Shown piece by piece: positions 61,665 to 64,000 of a DNA stretch of 64,000 nt. How positions within the stretch are numbered: the stretch's first letter is position 1; every line of letters begins with the position of its first letter. The notes under the pieces are model-generated. The model saw nothing but the letters and a program-made list of their open reading frames with translations, was not told the DNA's origin and ran no database searches. A program made the translations under genes and the position numbers. The stretch comes from Chryseobacterium taiwanense (GTDB taxonomy: Bacteria > Bacteroidota > Bacteroidia > Flavobacteriales > Weeksellaceae): positions 124,001-188,000 of the forward strand of contig NZ_JWTA01000003.1 in NCBI RefSeq assembly GCF_000813825.1, written 5' to 3'.

Positions 61665-62423
61665 ATGTCAATTTTTTCAGATAATATCAGGTGTTTGAGA
61701 GCAAAAAAAGGCGTATCTCAACAAAAGATTGCTGACGCACTTATAATGACTCGTGCGAGATATGTTTCTTATGAAGATGGAAGATCAGAGCCTCCTATCG
61801 AAATATTGATTAGACTTTCATCATACTTCAAAATAAGTATTGATTTATTAGTAGCTGTTGATATAAGAAAGTATTCAATTGACAATATCACAAATCTGCC
61901 AGATAATAGAATCGTTCTTCCGATTAAAGTGGGAGAAAATAATGAAAACAAAATTGAAATTGTACCACATAGAGGAAAGATGGGGTATTTGGTAGGATAT
62001 AGTGATCCTGAATATATTGAAAATTTACAACATATGTCTTTACCATTTTTAAGGAATGGTAAATATAGAGCGTTTCCTGTTGAGGGTGACTCTATGCCAC
62101 CCTATAATAATGGCAGTTATATTATAGGAAAATATGTTGAAAAAAAAGAAGATTTAAAGTCTGGTAAAACATACATTTTTATAACAGGAGATGGTATTCT
62201 GTATAAAAGATACTTAAAAGAAGGTGGATTGAATGATGTTTTGAAATCTGATAATACTTTTTATAAACCATATGAAATTAATTGGAAAGATGTTTTGGAA
62301 GTATGGGAATTTGGAGGAAGTATTAATACTAAAGAGTTCGAAACACAAACTTCAGAACATTTTGAAATAAAAAATATGTTTGAAATTTTGAGAAATGAAA
62401 TACAATTAATTAGAAATCAATAA
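61665..62423 (+). CDS. CI/LexA-like repressor (XRE HTH + S24-type domain)
   Basis: A 252-aa transcriptional repressor. Residues about 5-62 form an XRE-type HTH (NIRCLRAKKGVSQQKIADALIMTRARYVSYEDGR). The C-terminal S24-like domain has EGDSMPPYNNGSYIIGKYV with candidate nucleophile Ser143 and ILYKRYLKE with Lys181, the LexA/CI dyad; a clear Ala-Gly or Cys-Gly cleavage site is not obvious. Proteins of this type are common in Flavobacteria, often with Y-family polymerases. Longer in-frame starts exist (61599, 61602), but a promoter box and two operators lie within that stretch, so 61665 (MSIFSDN) is the start. It precedes the methyltransferase gene by 59 bp. Confidence 0.9.
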   Translation: MSIFSDNIRCLRAKKGVSQQKIADALIMTRARYVSYEDGRSEPPIEILIRLSSYFKISIDLLVAVDIRKYSIDNITNLPDNRIVLPIKVGENNENKIEIVPHRGKMGYLVGYSDPEYIENLQHMSLPFLRNGKYRAFPVEGDSMPPYNNGSYIIGKYVEKKEDLKSGKTYIFITGDGILYKRYLKEGGLNDVLKSDNTFYKPYEINWKDVLEVWEFGGSINTKEFETQTSEHFEIKNMFEILRNEIQLIRNQ

Positions 62424-62482
62424 GTTGTGTTGTTTAAAATTAATATTGTAAGAAAAGATTTTTTTATTTATTTTGTAAGTTT

Positions 62483-63727
62483 ATGAATAATTTTAATTAT
62501 ATAGATTTATTTTGTGGTTGCGGAGGTCTTTCTTTAGGGCTTCATTTTTCTCAATGGAAGGGTGTTTTTGCAATTGAAAAAAATGCTGATGCATTTAAAA
62601 CGCTTGAATATAATTTACTGAAAAAGAAAAACCATTTTGAATGGCCTGATTGGCTGCCAGTGAAGGAGCATGATATAAACGAAATTATTGAAAATTATTC
62701 AGAAAATTTAAAAGGTCTCCGAGGTACTATCAATTTAATTGCAGGAGGACCACCATGTCAAGGGTTTTCGATGGCGGGACGAAGAAATGAATCTGATGAG
62801 AGAAATACTTTAATTAATTCATACATAAAATTTGTTGATTTAGTACAGCCAGATTTAATATTTTTTGAGAATGTAAGGGGTTTTACTATGGAGTTTAAAA
62901 AAAATAAAGAGAAAGGTATTGCTTACTCAAAGATAGTATTAGATAGCTTAAAGGAGCTTGGTTATTATGTGAGAGGTCAGCTTGTCAATTTTGCGGAATT
63001 TGGTGTTCCACAAAAACGGACAAGATTTATTTTGGTCGGAGTAAAAAAAGATGTTAAAAATTCTTCACAAGATTTAGTAGACAGTTTTTTCAATGAATTA
63101 GAAAGTAATAAGTTTTCATTCTTAAAGTCTAAAAAACTGAACTTATTAAATTCTGTGGAAGATGCAATTTCTGATTTATCTCAAAAAAATGAATTTGTTG
63201 AATGTCCAGATTCTCCTGGATTTAAATCTGTGAAGTATGGTTTGCCAAAATCAAATTATCAAAAATATATCAGGAAAAATGTAAAAGATTCTATACCTAA
63301 CAGCCATAGATTTGCAAAACATCAAGAATCAACAATCTTAAAGTTTAAAAATATTCTTGAACTGACAACAAATAGAAGAAATTATGATATTTCTAATGAA
63401 ATTAGACTTAGATACAATATAAAAAAGCATACTATAATACCGCTTTCTAAAGAAGATAGAAGTCCTACAATAACTACATTGCCTGATGATTATATTCATT
63501 ATAGTGAGCCACGTATTTTAACTGTTAGAGAATATGCACGGCTACAATCTTTTCCAGATTGGTATGCTTTCCAAGGAAAATATACAACTGGAGGAAAATT
63601 AAGGATTAAAGATGTACCAAGATATTCTCAAATCGGAAATGCAATACCCCCTCTTTTTGCAGAACAGGCTGGTATTTCATTAAAAAAATTACTAATACCA
63701 AATGAGCAAAGAGAAATTACACTTTAA
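62483..63727 (+). CDS. DNA (cytosine-5-)-methyltransferase
   Basis: A 414-aa C5 methyltransferase with the canonical motif order: I (YIDLFCGCGGLSLGL), IV (GGPPCQGFSMAGRR, catalytic Cys92), VI (FFENVRGF), VIII (EFGVPQKRTRFILVGV), a target-recognition region (about 200-310), IX (ITTLPDDYIHYSEPRILTVREYARLQSFPDW) and X (YSQIGNAIPPLFA). Recognition sequence cannot be predicted. Its 3' end overlaps by 26 bp a GHKL ATPase gene, so the two are probably coupled. The partner type indicates a restriction-modification or related defence locus rather than a solitary methylase. It follows the CI-like repressor. Confidence 0.95.
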   Translation: MNNFNYIDLFCGCGGLSLGLHFSQWKGVFAIEKNADAFKTLEYNLLKKKNHFEWPDWLPVKEHDINEIIENYSENLKGLRGTINLIAGGPPCQGFSMAGRRNESDERNTLINSYIKFVDLVQPDLIFFENVRGFTMEFKKNKEKGIAYSKIVLDSLKELGYYVRGQLVNFAEFGVPQKRTRFILVGVKKDVKNSSQDLVDSFFNELESNKFSFLKSKKLNLLNSVEDAISDLSQKNEFVECPDSPGFKSVKYGLPKSNYQKYIRKNVKDSIPNSHRFAKHQESTILKFKNILELTTNRRNYDISNEIRLRYNIKKHTIIPLSKEDRSPTITTLPDDYIHYSEPRILTVREYARLQSFPDWYAFQGKYTTGGKLRIKDVPRYSQIGNAIPPLFAEQAGISLKKLLIPNEQREITL

Positions 63728-64000
63728 AACAAATATTCAGATTAAAAACATCATTGGAAAAGATCTTATTAATGATGATAATATTGCAATTTTAGAATTA
63801 GTTAAGAATGCGTTTGATGCTGATGCTAAAAAAGTTAAAGTTACATTTAAGAATTTGAAGGACAATGATGATTTAATCATTGAAGAATTTTCGGAAAATA
63901 CTTCAAGAATTATTATTGAAGACAATGGAGTTGGTATGAACTTTACCGATATTCAAAATAAGTGGTTAAATATAGCTTATTCCGAAAAAAAAGAAAATAA
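63702..64000 (+). CDS. GHKL (MutL/MORC-like) ATPase, 5' part, cut by window end
   Basis: The first 99 codons of an open frame starting at ATG 63702, inside the methyltransferase gene in another frame. The N box ILELVKNAFDADAKKV (Glu32, Asn36, Asp39) and the G1 box IIIEDNGVGM (Asp74, Gly76, Gly78), then KWLNIAYSEKKEN, identify a GHKL ATP-binding domain of the Hsp90/MutL/MORC type rather than a histidine kinase. Family knowledge: such ATPases occur with C5 methylases, Vsr-like or other nucleases and Z1-type helicases in a class of restriction-modification systems (Iyer, Abhiman and Aravind described this link to MORC). The rest of the gene and locus is outside the window. Confidence 0.85.
   Translation, partial: MSKEKLHFKTNIQIKNIIGKDLINDDNIAILELVKNAFDADAKKVKVTFKNLKDNDDLIIEEFSENTSRIIIEDNGVGMNFTDIQNKWLNIAYSEKKEN

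Larger units (their letters stand above)
54142..64000. mobile_element. Integrated accessory element, one end (continues past the window)
   Basis: From 54142 on, gene content changes from conserved housekeeping genes to a tyrosine recombinase, excisionase-like and phage-repressor-like HTH proteins, a possible Rep, unknown proteins and a DNA modification locus, in more AT-rich DNA with shorter genes and large gaps. No structural phage, conjugation or transposase genes are seen so far. The right end is outside the window, so size and type (genomic island, integrative mobilisable element or prophage-like) are open. Confidence 0.6.

Noticed and set aside
61414..61671. An 85-codon minus-strand open frame upstream of the CI-like repressor
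   Set aside because: It covers all three operators and the repressor promoter, has no promoter of its own, and its N-terminal part is just the reverse reading of the operator repeats. The C-terminal part (MALRFCPEAKIVNGDM) looks protein-like, so a gene remnant cannot be fully excluded.
54315..64000. The accessory element as a complete prophage
   Set aside because: No capsid, terminase, tail or lysis gene is visible in the part present; repressor, excisionase and integrase also occur in islands and mobilisable elements.

Overview
The window looks like chromosome from a Chryseobacterium-type bacterium (Bacteroidota, Flavobacteriia, Weeksellaceae). The DNA is AT-rich and promoters carry the flavobacterial -7 box TAnnTTTG. 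Shine-Dalgarno sites are not evident, secreted proteins carry type IX secretion (T9SS) C-terminal sorting domains, and several families are typical of Bacteroidetes (DUF2480, DUF6452/DUF6048, one-subunit SdhC). Assignments rest on motif reading and family knowledge; no database search was run.

Bases 1-14.9 kb are core genome: a DUF2480 gene (-), lpxB, a short comEC, the sdhCAB operon, a TlpA-like lipoprotein that has lost its redox cysteines, rlmD, a large zinc-protease-like protein, and the DUF6452/DUF6048 pair. Bases 15.0-39.7 kb hold six consecutive large secreted proteins. Two are metallopeptidases (M43 pappalysin-like, then reprolysin-like). Four are giant adhesin-like paralogues of 1335-1551 aa built from FN3, 'choice-of-anchor/cleaved-adhesin-like' beta-sandwich and GEVED modules. 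All six end in a T9SS type A domain. The four paralogues differ at the N-terminus, share the C-terminal part and even the terminator hairpin, and show mosaic identity that points to gene conversion.

Bases 39.8-54.1 kb return to housekeeping: ruvB-paiB-MBL-coaE (-), hutI-X-hutG for histidine degradation, an aldehyde dehydrogenase, acpP-fabF-rnc-(IPExxxVDY-like)-pyk (-), an SDR oxidoreductase, an AraC regulator and a staphylococcal-nuclease-like protein.

From about 54.14 kb to the end is an integrated accessory element that runs out of the window. It begins at a short sequence resembling a tRNA 3' end, followed by a tyrosine recombinase with tandem 12-bp repeats in its leader, an unknown 459-aa protein, an excisionase-like HTH protein, a possible rolling-circle-type Rep, and a three-gene minus-strand operon with two HTH proteins. 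Next come a strongly structured RNA of about 150 nt with its own promoter upstream of an exported protein, and then a CI/LexA-like repressor whose promoter is bracketed by palindromic operators. The last two genes are a C5-cytosine DNA methyltransferase and an overlapping, truncated GHKL ATPase of the MutL/MORC-like type. This last pair matches the start of a little-studied class of restriction-modification system and is, with the structured RNA and the operator switch, the part most worth following.
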